This document shows, one piece after another, positions 1 through 6,791 of a stretch of 12,007 nt of DNA. The position numbers were made by a program, and so were the translations under genes. The notes beneath the pieces are model-generated. The model searched no databases and had not been told where the DNA came from. It saw only the letters and a list, made by a program, of their open reading frames with translations. This DNA comes from a bacterium (lineage in GTDB: Bacteria > Vulcanimicrobiota > Xenobia > Xenobiales > Xenobiaceae). Each line of letters starts with the position of its first letter. The first letter of the stretch is position 1. Where the stretch lies: assembly GCA_022839105.1 (NCBI GenBank), contig JALHDH010000096.1, positions 1-12,007 on the forward strand, given 5' to 3'.

Positions 1-750
1 GAGAAGTTCTGGGAGCGCTACTACGACTTCCTGCCTCTCTACCTGGCCGCCTCTGGAGGCCAGCCCCTCCTGGGGCCGGATGGTCGCGCGAACTTCGAGA
101 ACGAGGCTGGCGTCGCCGTCATGGGTTTCCTGGCCGACGTCTTCGCCCAGGGGGTGGCCCCCCGTCAGGAGCTGGATGCGGAGGACTCTTCGAGGATCCG
201 CCCCTTCCTGGCCGGCGAACTGGGCCTGATCATGACCGGACCCTGGAATATCGAGGAGATCCGCGATGCCGGCGGGGACTGCGTCGACTTCGACTTCATC
301 GGGCTGCCGGTTCCCGACGGGACGCCAGCGGGAAGGCCCACCTACACCTACGGGAACTTCCGGAACTTCGGAATCTTCAAGGGATGTCGGAACCCCGAAC
401 TGGCGGCCGAGTTCATCGAGTTCGCGACCAGCCGCGAGCACGACCTGGCCTTCCTGGAGACGACCCATCAATTGCCCTTCCGGGTTCCCTTGACGGCCGA
501 TCCGGACTTCGTCCGAGCCCTCCAGCAGGCTCCCGCCCCGCTGGCCAAGTTCGCCCTGCAGAGCCCCTGGGTCCGCTCGGTGGAGAATACCCCGCACCTC
601 AATGAAGTCTTCAGGATCCTCTCCGAGGAGATGGTCCTGTGCGCCCTGCGGGAGGCCAAGACTCCCCGCCAGGCCATCCATGATGCGGCGCGTCGGGTCG
701 ACGCCCTGCTCAGTCCGTCTTCGAGCAGGGTCCCGACGGCGCCTCGGTGA
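1..750 (+). CDS. ABC transporter extracellular (sugar-type) solute-binding protein, 3' part only
   Basis: The reading frame is open from the first base of the window to TGA at 748-750, so about 249 C-terminal residues are visible and the start lies upstream. The protein resembles the C-terminal lobe of family 1 (MalE-like) solute-binding proteins, which capture sugars outside the cytoplasmic membrane for an ABC importer. Supporting features are the FLAGELGLIMTGPWNI segment (bases 208-252), where these proteins usually test the bound state, then a GLPVPDG stretch, a YTYGNFRNFGIFKG segment, the 'NPELAAEFIEFATS' helix, and a typical C-terminal helix ending in an Ala/Arg-rich tail. No permease or ATPase gene follows; a prepilin-like gene begins 12 nt later. 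The sugar specificity cannot be read from this fragment. Family assignment is firm; substrate is unknown. Confidence 0.85.
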   Translation, partial: EKFWERYYDFLPLYLAASGGQPLLGPDGRANFENEAGVAVMGFLADVFAQGVAPRQELDAEDSSRIRPFLAGELGLIMTGPWNIEEIRDAGGDCVDFDFIGLPVPDGTPAGRPTYTYGNFRNFGIFKGCRNPELAAEFIEFATSREHDLAFLETTHQLPFRVPLTADPDFVRALQQAPAPLAKFALQSPWVRSVENTPHLNEVFRILSEEMVLCALREAKTPRQAIHDAARRVDALLSPSSSRVPTAPR

Positions 751-762
751 AGAAGAGCCCGT

Positions 763-1251
763 GTGAGCAGGCGAGCGGGTTCTCCTGGGGAAGGTGCCTC
801 TTGGGCAGGGTTCAGCCTGGTGGAACTCCTGGTCTCCATCGGCATCCTGGCCACCGCCTTGCTGATGGTGGTCGGGGTCTTCCTGACCGTGACGCGAGCC
901 AGCCAGAAATCCCTGGATCTGACCGCCGGAACCCTGGTCGCCCAGTCCGTTCTGAGCCGGGAAATCTACGGAATCATGCGGGACGAGAATTCCCGGAGGC
1001 TCTTCTTCCAGAGGGATTACCAGGCCGATCCCCTGGTGCGAGGGACCGAACGGCTCAACCAGACCGTCTTCACCTACCTTCTCTACGCCAACACCGTGAT
1101 GGGAGCGGAGGTCGGCAATCGGGTCAAGAAGGTCGATGCCGTGGTCTGGTGGTGGAACGAGGAGGCCACCTCGGTTCCTGGAGCCCGGGCCGGCTATGGG
1201 ACCCTTCGCTCCGAAGTGACCCGCCTGGTCAACGAGAACTCCCGATATTGA
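763..1251 (+). CDS. Prepilin-like (type IV pilin/pseudopilin) protein, small
   Basis: This 162-aa protein has a class III (type IV prepilin) signal: a short basic leader, then AGFSLVELLVSIGIL, with predicted prepilin-peptidase cleavage after Gly16, Phe17 as the new N-terminus and the canonical Glu at +5 (Glu21). A hydrophobic helix runs from about residue 17 to 42. The mature protein would sit in the inner membrane and assemble into a type IV pilus, a type II secretion pseudopilus or a related fibre. The rest (VLSREIYGIMRDENSRRLFFQ and beyond) resembles minor pseudopilins of the PilV/GspI-J group without a clear subfamily. GTG at 763 is the first start codon after the in-frame TGA of the upstream gene, with a weak GAAGAAGA ribosome site. 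It precedes two further pilin-related genes with tiny gaps, so all are probably one operon. Confidence 0.85.
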   Translation: MSRRAGSPGEGASWAGFSLVELLVSIGILATALLMVVGVFLTVTRASQKSLDLTAGTLVAQSVLSREIYGIMRDENSRRLFFQRDYQADPLVRGTERLNQTVFTYLLYANTVMGAEVGNRVKKVDAVVWWWNEEATSVPGARAGYGTLRSEVTRLVNENSRY

Positions 1252-1255
1252 AGCC

Positions 1256-2125
1256 ATGAAGACACTCCCAGCCCGGCTCCTCCAGCTCGCACCTCCGGCG
1301 CTCGGGGCCTCCCACAGGGCCTCTCGGGGTGCCCTGCGCGGGGCCACCCTGATGGAAGTGATCCTCACCACCGGGATCTTCAGCGTCCTGATCCTGGCGC
1401 TCTTCGCCGTCATGCGCTTCGGCGTCAACTCCTGGAAGAACATCGAGAGCAAGAGCGCGGTCCAGACCCAGTTGCGCAAGGTCCAGCTCTTCCTGCTCGA
1501 GGATCTCAAGCGGGCCAGCTACGAGCAGCTCTGCGTCCCGAACATGCCCGCCGGTTGGGCTCCAGGGAAGGCCCGGACCCTGGACGGCAAGGAGGTTTCC
1601 GGCTCGGCGGTCTGGTTCTTGACGGCCGTCTACACCGACGAGACGACCCAGGAGGAGAGGTTCGCCCGCGACGAGGAGGGCAGTCCCGTCTGGAAGCGCA
1701 ACGTCCTGTACTATGCGGTCCGTCCCACCGACGCGTGGCATCAGCAGAAGTATGGTTTCCTGTGCGGCAGGCCCGCGGGTCGAAAGGACACCTATTGCCC
1801 CCACAAGTGGTTGATCCGCAAGGAAATCGACGTTCCGACCCTGCTCCCGGAGTCGACCGTGGAGGCGACCTACCTGACGGCTCCCGGGGGGGCGGATCTC
1901 ATGGACCCCGCCCTGATGGGCTCCGAGCCTGATCTCAAGAGGGTTCAGACCCTGGCCGATTGCGTCGTGGACTTCGAGGTGATCCTGCGCAAACCCGAAG
2001 TCGTGCTGAGCCTGAGAGCCTTCCGTCTTCTGGAGGCCAGGGGCCTGGTGGAACTGGGCACCTCTCCTCTGGAGAACGACTCCTTCACGGTGCACTATCA
2101 GGCCCGGGTGATCCCCAATAACTGA
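1256..2125 (+). CDS. Prepilin-like (PilW/GspJ-type) protein
   Basis: This 289-aa protein carries a second class III prepilin signal: RGATLMEVILTTGIF, with predicted cleavage after Gly29, Ala30 at +1 and Glu34 at +5. The hydrophobic helix spans about residues 35-53. The leader is long (29 residues, Arg-rich) but I see no in-frame start closer to the cleavage site. The remaining ~230 residues, with conserved-looking segments such as QLRKVQLFLLEDLKRASYE and a late 'VDFEVIL' strand, fit a PilW or GspJ-like minor pilin, a tip or initiation-complex component. Its ATG lies 4 nt after the preceding stop and its own stop is 4 nt before the next ATG, so translation is probably coupled. Pilin class is confident; the subfamily is an inference from size and gene order. 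Confidence 0.85.
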   Translation: MKTLPARLLQLAPPALGASHRASRGALRGATLMEVILTTGIFSVLILALFAVMRFGVNSWKNIESKSAVQTQLRKVQLFLLEDLKRASYEQLCVPNMPAGWAPGKARTLDGKEVSGSAVWFLTAVYTDETTQEERFARDEEGSPVWKRNVLYYAVRPTDAWHQQKYGFLCGRPAGRKDTYCPHKWLIRKEIDVPTLLPESTVEATYLTAPGGADLMDPALMGSEPDLKRVQTLADCVVDFEVILRKPEVVLSLRAFRLLEARGLVELGTSPLENDSFTVHYQARVIPNN

Positions 2126-2129
2126 GCCG

Positions 2130-3854
2130 ATGAGCTTCGGACAGAGGGGGACATGCCTGGGAGTGGCCCTGCTGACGGCGCTCCTGGTCGTGGGGATGGC
2201 GATGGCGGCCTGCCGTCCAGGTCTTCTGCTTCCGGAGGACCCGCGGTCCGGGCTGCGCCGGGCGGCGCTGCTGGCCGCCGAGGCGGGACTGCGGCACGCC
2301 CTGGCCCGTCTGGCCTCGGACCCGGGCTGGAAGGCCCTGGGCCCGGCAGAGCCGACTCGTGAACCAGGGGTCTCGGTCCGCGAGGAGCGCGGGAGGGTGC
2401 AAGGGCTCCTCCTCTCCTCCCAGGGCGGAACCGCACGGTTTGAAATCCGTTTTCCGCCTCCGGTCGAGCGGCCCCAGGCGGACCCGATCCCCCTGGAACT
2501 CCTCTCGCGAAACGATCTGCTGGGCAAGGGGCCGGGGCCCTCGGGTCGGGCGACGGCCTGCCTGGTCATCGTGGCCCGGGCCGGCGAGGATCCCAGACCC
2601 GAACACAGGGTTCTGCGCGCCTGGATCCGGCTGGTCGGGTCTCCGCAGGCGGATTCCGCTTCCCTGACGGGATTCGCCGACTGGGAAGGGCAATTCCCCA
2701 TGACCGGAAACCACCCCGAGACCACCCGCCGGCGAACCATCGAGGATCTCGATCCCGGATCCCTGCGGACCTCGGGCTGGCCTCTCGGGCTCCAGGCCGG
2801 GCCCTTCGAGGAATTCGGGGAAAAGGCTCCTGCCGAGCCCGGAGTTCGGGGGGAAGAGGGATTGCCGCTCCAGGGAGGGGTCTACGTCTGGCGGGTCGAT
2901 TCCGCCGGCCCCTATCTGGAATACTTCGACCGGGATCCCGAGGAGGAATCCCTCCCGCCCGCCGGGGAAGGCCTCCGCCTCGGGAGCTGGTCCGGGGCGC
3001 CTGCAGGCGGGGGATTCGAATTGGACCCTGCCGAACTCTCGCTGACTCTGAGCCGGAGCTTCGAAGTCCGTCCTTCGGGGAAGGGCTTCAAGGGCGTGGC
3101 CTTCCGGACCGACCCGCTGCTCTTCGGCATGGGCGGGCTTCCCGGCCTGCGCTTCCGCCCGCCTTCCTCCGGCGTCGACCCCCCCGTCCTGTTCAGCGAA
3201 GGCTCGATCCACGTCGAGGGGACCGTTCTCGGGAGCGGAACCTTGATCAGCCTGGGAAACCTGCGACTCATGGCCCCCAGCATCCTGGATTCCCGACCGG
3301 GCTCCGGAGTCGGTCTGGAAGCCCGGGGAGACATCACGATCGAGCCGCTCCCCCTGGAGGTGGCCGAGACGCGCCAGGACTTCGCCCACTTCGTGGCCGC
3401 CCGGGTCCTGGCCCACCAGCCGCTGCCGACCATGGCCGAGTACCGCGAGGCACGTCAGGTCCAGCGTTGGGAGGAGGTCCCCGCCCCGGACGGTCTGGCG
3501 GCCTTTGTGTTCCAACCGGTCTGGGATTCCGACCCGGGCCTGGTTCAGGCCAAGACCGACCAGTTCCGCAGGGTCCTGGCCCGCTTTGGAGGGCTCAACT
3601 ACTCCGACCTCTGCCTGGAGGCCGGGATCCGGGCCGGGGGCGCCTTCAACGCGGACCTCGGAGGCCGGGGGGTCCTGCACCTGGAGGGAGCCCTCCTGAC
3701 GCACGCCGGAGGGGCGGACCGGGCTGCCGCGACGAGGAGCTCGCCGCCTCACCGACGCGCGGTCCTGCGTCTGGAGCGGACGGTCTGGTCGGGGAGGACC
3801 GAGTCCCCGGCCGGGAAGGTCGCCGGGTCCCGAAAGGGAATTGGCTCCCCATGA
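2130..3854 (+). CDS. Large PilX/GspK-like pilus-assembly protein
   Basis: The 574-aa product begins with a basic, Gly-containing leader followed by a hydrophobic helix (about residues 8-27, RGTCLGVALLTALLVVGMAM). Then comes the AALLAAEAGLRHALARL segment typical of PilX-type minor pilins, which lack the strict Gly/Glu+5 signal of major pilins. The long remainder is a rich mix of Gly/Pro/Leu. Around residues 350-410 there is a beta-rich stretch (SEGSIHVEGTVLGSGTLIS, GLEARGDITIEPL) that resembles repeats in surface or filament proteins. It is larger than standard PilX (about 170-200 aa) or GspK (about 330 aa). It follows two prepilin-like genes by 4 nt and its TGA overlaps the ATG of the response regulator (ATGA). 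The last ~50 residues are Arg/Ser/Pro-rich and less convincing as a folded domain. Confidence 0.75.
   Translation: MSFGQRGTCLGVALLTALLVVGMAMAACRPGLLLPEDPRSGLRRAALLAAEAGLRHALARLASDPGWKALGPAEPTREPGVSVREERGRVQGLLLSSQGGTARFEIRFPPPVERPQADPIPLELLSRNDLLGKGPGPSGRATACLVIVARAGEDPRPEHRVLRAWIRLVGSPQADSASLTGFADWEGQFPMTGNHPETTRRRTIEDLDPGSLRTSGWPLGLQAGPFEEFGEKAPAEPGVRGEEGLPLQGGVYVWRVDSAGPYLEYFDRDPEEESLPPAGEGLRLGSWSGAPAGGGFELDPAELSLTLSRSFEVRPSGKGFKGVAFRTDPLLFGMGGLPGLRFRPPSSGVDPPVLFSEGSIHVEGTVLGSGTLISLGNLRLMAPSILDSRPGSGVGLEARGDITIEPLPLEVAETRQDFAHFVAARVLAHQPLPTMAEYREARQVQRWEEVPAPDGLAAFVFQPVWDSDPGLVQAKTDQFRRVLARFGGLNYSDLCLEAGIRAGGAFNADLGGRGVLHLEGALLTHAGGADRAAATRSSPPHRRAVLRLERTVWSGRTESPAGKVAGSRKGIGSP
3833..3854 (+). 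promoter_or_regulatory. Shine-Dalgarno-like AAAGGGAA and ATGA start/stop overlap
   Basis: An AAAGGGAA purine run (3833-3840) lies about 10 nt before ATG 3851, whose TGA (3852-3854) ends the upstream pilin-like gene. This pairing decides the start of the response regulator. The frame stays open upstream to 3467, but that extension lies wholly inside the PilX-like gene and reads as a low-complexity Gly/Arg/Pro shadow. Confidence 0.7.
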
Positions 3855-5383
3855 CCGGCTCTCCGCGCTCCTCCAGCAAGGACTTCATGACGTTCTTGAG
3901 CGACTCGGCCGAACGGGCCAACAGCTTGTGGTGCCTGGAACTCGACCTGGATCCCGAGAGGCTCCCGACCGAGCAGCCGCTCCGGGCCGGGGAGAACCTG
4001 CTGGCGGAGATCCTGCGCAACCTGGAGACGGAAGGGCTCCTGCCCGCCGCCCTGCACCCGATCACGGCCTCGTTCGAGGCCTTCGGCCTGGAGGGCCTGG
4101 CGACCTTGGATCGTCTTCTCGAGCCCTGGCGAGGCCGAATTCCGATCATCATGGGGGCCAGACCGGGCGAGTCGGCGCGGATGGGCCGGGCGGCCGCCGC
4201 AGCGGTCTTCGATCGCTGGAAGGCCGACGCGGCCATCCTGACCCCCTGGATCTGCCACGATTTCCTCCAGCCCTTCCTGGATCGGCTTCCCCAACGAGGG
4301 CTCTATTTCGTCCTGAGGGCGCCGGGACGCGTGGGGGCCTGGGACCTTTCAGGGGCGCCGGTGGAGGTCCCCGGCGGGGGGGTCAAGCCGGCCTGGATGG
4401 TCCTGGCACGCAGCCTGGGGGTCTCGGGTCGACCGGGGATGGGAGCCCTGCTGGGTTCGGGCTATCTGGGGGATCTGGCCAGCACGGCCTCGGTGCTCTC
4501 CCGGACCCCCCTCAGGCCGCTGCTGGTCTTCGGGGGCCAGCCGACCTCGCGGGGCGCCGATGCCGCGGGGGTCATGGGGGCCCTGCGGCTTTCCGGCGCA
4601 GACATGAGGGCCTTCCGCGTGGGGGTCGGGGCCTCGATCCTGTATGCGGGCTTCGGAAACCCCGCCCTGGATCCCGTCGAGGAGGCCCTGCGGGCGGCCC
4701 GGCGCCTGCAGGAGACCCTGAGGCTCGTCGACACGGAGGTCCGACATCGCCTGGATCCGATCCGGGTCTTCCTGGTCGAGGACCAGGGCCTGGTCCGGCG
4801 CGCCTTTCGCGGGGTCCTGGAGCACGAATCGGATCTCACGGTGGTGGGAGAAGCTCCGACGGCTGAACAGGCGCTGCTGGAGATCCCCGAGGCTCGTCCG
4901 GACGTGGTCCTGATCGATCTGGGGCTTCCAGGCATGAACGGGCTGGAAGCCACCCGGCGGCTGCGCGCCATGGGCTGCACGGCCCGGCTGGTCATGCTCT
5001 CGGCTTCGGAGGACTTCGAGGATGTGGTCTCGAGCCTGCAGGCCGGGGCCCACGGCTACATGCACAAGAGGATCCACGCCGAGGAGCTGGTGGACTCGGT
5101 CCGCAGGGCCTCCCATGGTGAACCGGTCATCCCCCGGGACATGGTGGCGGCCTACCTGGATCATCAAGCCCGCGAGCGACGGACCAACATGCCCTTGTCC
5201 GAGCGTGAACAGCAGGTCCTGATCCTGCTGGCTTCAGGGGCAAGCAATCGCGAGATCGCCTCGATCCTCAAGACCGCCGAGGGCACCGTCAAGACGCATG
5301 TGCGCAACGTGTATCGCAAGCTGGGCATCGGGACGCGCCAGCAGGCGGCCGCCTTTGCCCGCAATCTGGGGTTGATCGACTAG
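3851..5383 (+). CDS. Response regulator with N-terminal degenerate PyrF-like domain (PyrF-like/REC/LuxR-HTH)
   Basis: This 510-aa protein has an unusual three-part build. Residues ~22-290 follow type 2 orotidine-5'-phosphate decarboxylase: ELDLDPERLP (30-39), ASFEAFGLEGLATLDRLL (73-90), ADAAILTPWICHDFLQPFLD (125-144), RGLYFVLRAPG (149-159), LLVFGGQ (224-230), GASILYAG (260-267). The enzyme's catalytic DxKxxD corresponds here to Met101-x-Ala103-x-x-Gly106, the substrate Lys to His69 and the phosphate-binding Arg to Ala261, so decarboxylase activity is not expected. Residues ~303-425 are a receiver with Glu310/Asp311, phospho-acceptor Asp356 (VVLIDLGLPGMNG), Ser384 and Lys406. Residues 447-510 are a LuxR HTH (LSEREQQVLILLASG...NREIA...VKTHVRNVYRKLGI). 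ATG 3851 overlaps the preceding TGA and follows AAAGGGAA. No histidine kinase is adjacent. The regulator part is certain, the PyrF ancestry strong, any ligand unknown. Confidence 0.88.
   Translation: MTGSPRSSSKDFMTFLSDSAERANSLWCLELDLDPERLPTEQPLRAGENLLAEILRNLETEGLLPAALHPITASFEAFGLEGLATLDRLLEPWRGRIPIIMGARPGESARMGRAAAAAVFDRWKADAAILTPWICHDFLQPFLDRLPQRGLYFVLRAPGRVGAWDLSGAPVEVPGGGVKPAWMVLARSLGVSGRPGMGALLGSGYLGDLASTASVLSRTPLRPLLVFGGQPTSRGADAAGVMGALRLSGADMRAFRVGVGASILYAGFGNPALDPVEEALRAARRLQETLRLVDTEVRHRLDPIRVFLVEDQGLVRRAFRGVLEHESDLTVVGEAPTAEQALLEIPEARPDVVLIDLGLPGMNGLEATRRLRAMGCTARLVMLSASEDFEDVVSSLQAGAHGYMHKRIHAEELVDSVRRASHGEPVIPRDMVAAYLDHQARERRTNMPLSEREQQVLILLASGASNREIASILKTAEGTVKTHVRNVYRKLGIGTRQQAAAFARNLGLID
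5380..5383. other. CTAG shared by two convergent stop codons
   Basis: The palindromic tetramer CTAG supplies TAG to the response regulator on the plus strand (5381-5383) and TAG to the HD-domain gene on the minus strand (5382-5380). The convergent genes therefore overlap by 4 bp and there is no room between them for an intergenic terminator. Confidence 0.9.
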
Positions 5384-6711
5384 GAGCCTGTGCTCTCCTG
5401 GCTTGAGCGGGTCTTCATCCAGGAACGGACCCGCTTGCGGGACTCACCGGTCATGAGCAGGAGCGGACGGCGAACCTGCCGGGCCAGGGCCAGGACCGCC
5501 TCGGTCCGGGTGACCTGCGAGATCTCCTGCCAGCGGAAGGGCGGGTCGATGAGGACCCGGATCGGAATCCGCGCACTGCCGGGCTCGTAGACCCCATAGC
5601 CCCGATCCGAAGGGGTGTCCTCGTGCAGATACCACTCCCAGTCCGCACCGTGACACTCCTGGACGCTCTCGCGGATCCGATCCAGGACCTCGCCTTCTCC
5701 GGGATGCTCCAGGGCCTTGAAGGGCCGGCGTCCGACGAAGCGGCTGGCCAGGTCGGCCAGCACGGGATCCGGGCTCTGCCGCCACAACTTGATGGCGTGG
5801 AAGAAGTCGAAGTCGTCCAGGTTCAGGAAGGAGTCCAGGAAACGGTCCTCCTCGTGCGGGAGGGGCTCGAAGAGGAACCGGAGGTTCGGAGGCAGATGGA
5901 CGGCCCCGGGGGTCTCGGCGTGGACGGCGCGCGCCCGCTGCAGGACGACCCGGAGCAGGACCTCCGCGGCCCGCACGGTCCGGTGCAGATACACCTGCCA
6001 GTGCATGAAGTAGCGGCTGAAGAGATACTCCTCGACCGCCTCGGTTCCCTTGGGATCGACGGCCGCGAGCAGGGGCTCTTCGGGGCCTTCGCGCATCGGA
6101 AGCACCGTGTCGACGATCCGGTCGATGTCGAAGAGGCCATACTTGACGCCGGTGTACAGCGAGTCCCGCTGCAGGTAGTCCATGCGGTCCACATCGAGTT
6201 GGCTGGACAGGAGCTCGTGGAAGACGGGGTTGGGGTCGGTTCCGGCCAGGATTCCCTCGACCCGGGCCGGATCCAGCCCGTTGCGCTCCAGGATGGGGGC
6301 GAGCCGGCGCCGGACCACCTGAAGCCCCAGGCTCTCGTGGTCCACCCCCGAGAAGACCCGCTCCAGGGCATGCGAGAAGGGACCGTGCCCCACGTCGTGC
6401 AGCAGCGCAGCGGCACAGGCGGTCTGGCGCTCCTCCTCCGAAAGGTCGACCAGCCGGCGCTGGTGCCAGTGCTCGAGGATCCGGGCCATCAGCCACATCA
6501 CCCCCAGGGCGTGCTGGAAGCGGGAGTGTTCGGCTCCGTGGAAGACCGCAAAGCACATCCCCAACTGGCGGATTCGCCTGAGCCTCTGGAACTCAGGGGA
6601 ATCGACCAGCTCCAGCAGCACCCGGGAGGGGATGGTGATGTTCCCGTAGACCGGATCCCGGAGGACCTTGGGGCGATAAGGGCGCAAGCCAGGGGGGGGA
6701 GGGGAGGCCAT
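5380..6711 (-). CDS. HD-domain phosphohydrolase (COG1078, dNTPase-like)
   Basis: The 443-aa protein matches the HD superfamily phosphohydrolases related to bacterial dNTP triphosphohydrolases and SAMHD1. It starts with the family hallmark PKVLRDPVYGNITIP (14-28), then FQRLRRIRQLG (41-51). The metal-site set follows: EHSRFQHALG with His67, LLHDVGHGPFSHALE with His105-Asp106, DHE at 124-126, and QLDVDRMDYLQRDS with Asp173. TGVKYGLFDIDRI (187-199) is also typical. All expected metal ligands are present, so hydrolysis of nucleotide triphosphates is plausible; the actual substrate is not evident. The chosen ATG (6711) puts only 13 residues before the conserved block. An upstream ATG at 6801 would run into the divergent aminotransferase gene and is less likely. 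No clear ribosome site is seen. The length is normal for the family. Confidence 0.9.
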   Translation of the reverse strand: MASPPPPGLRPYRPKVLRDPVYGNITIPSRVLLELVDSPEFQRLRRIRQLGMCFAVFHGAEHSRFQHALGVMWLMARILEHWHQRRLVDLSEEERQTACAAALLHDVGHGPFSHALERVFSGVDHESLGLQVVRRRLAPILERNGLDPARVEGILAGTDPNPVFHELLSSQLDVDRMDYLQRDSLYTGVKYGLFDIDRIVDTVLPMREGPEEPLLAAVDPKGTEAVEEYLFSRYFMHWQVYLHRTVRAAEVLLRVVLQRARAVHAETPGAVHLPPNLRFLFEPLPHEEDRFLDSFLNLDDFDFFHAIKLWRQSPDPVLADLASRFVGRRPFKALEHPGEGEVLDRIRESVQECHGADWEWYLHEDTPSDRGYGVYEPGSARIPIRVLIDPPFRWQEISQVTRTEAVLALARQVRRPLLLMTGESRKRVRSWMKTRSSQESTGS

Positions 6712-6741
6712 CGAGCGCGTGTTCGGCGGGCGGAGTGGGGG

Positions 6742-6761
6742 TCCTGCGGGCCGGCGCAGGA
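6742..6761. repeat. Inverted repeat in the divergent intergenic region
   Basis: TCCTGCG (6742-6748) and CGCAGGA (6755-6761) are perfect inverted 7-bp arms around a GGCCGG centre. They sit in the 80-bp gap between the divergent HD-phosphohydrolase and aminotransferase starts. It could be an operator or only a GC-rich chance hairpin. No convincing promoter hexamers were seen in this gap. Confidence 0.35.
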
Positions 6762-6791
6762 ACCCGTTCCCCGAGGATCGAACGCAGTGCG

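Noticed and set aside
2130..2220. Possible lipoprotein signal (MAAC) in the PilX-like protein
   Set aside because: The residue at -3 is Met rather than Leu/Val/Ile, and the following AALLAAEAGLRHAL stretch fits a PilX helix better.
1229..2740. Long open frame on the minus strand (503 codons) opposite the pilin genes
   Set aside because: Opposite a pilin gene with clear class III signal; translation is Arg/Gly/Pro-rich without motifs, a high-GC mirror frame.
2085..3752. Long minus-strand open frame (555 codons) opposite the PilX-like gene
   Set aside because: Low-complexity Gly/Pro/Arg/Gln translation with no domain; the plus-strand frame has a membrane helix, PilX-like start and operon spacing.
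3467..3850. Upstream in-frame extension of the response regulator
   Set aside because: It lies wholly in the PilX-like gene, reads as Gly/Arg/Pro repeats, and ATG 3851 has an ATGA overlap and a purine-rich ribosome site.
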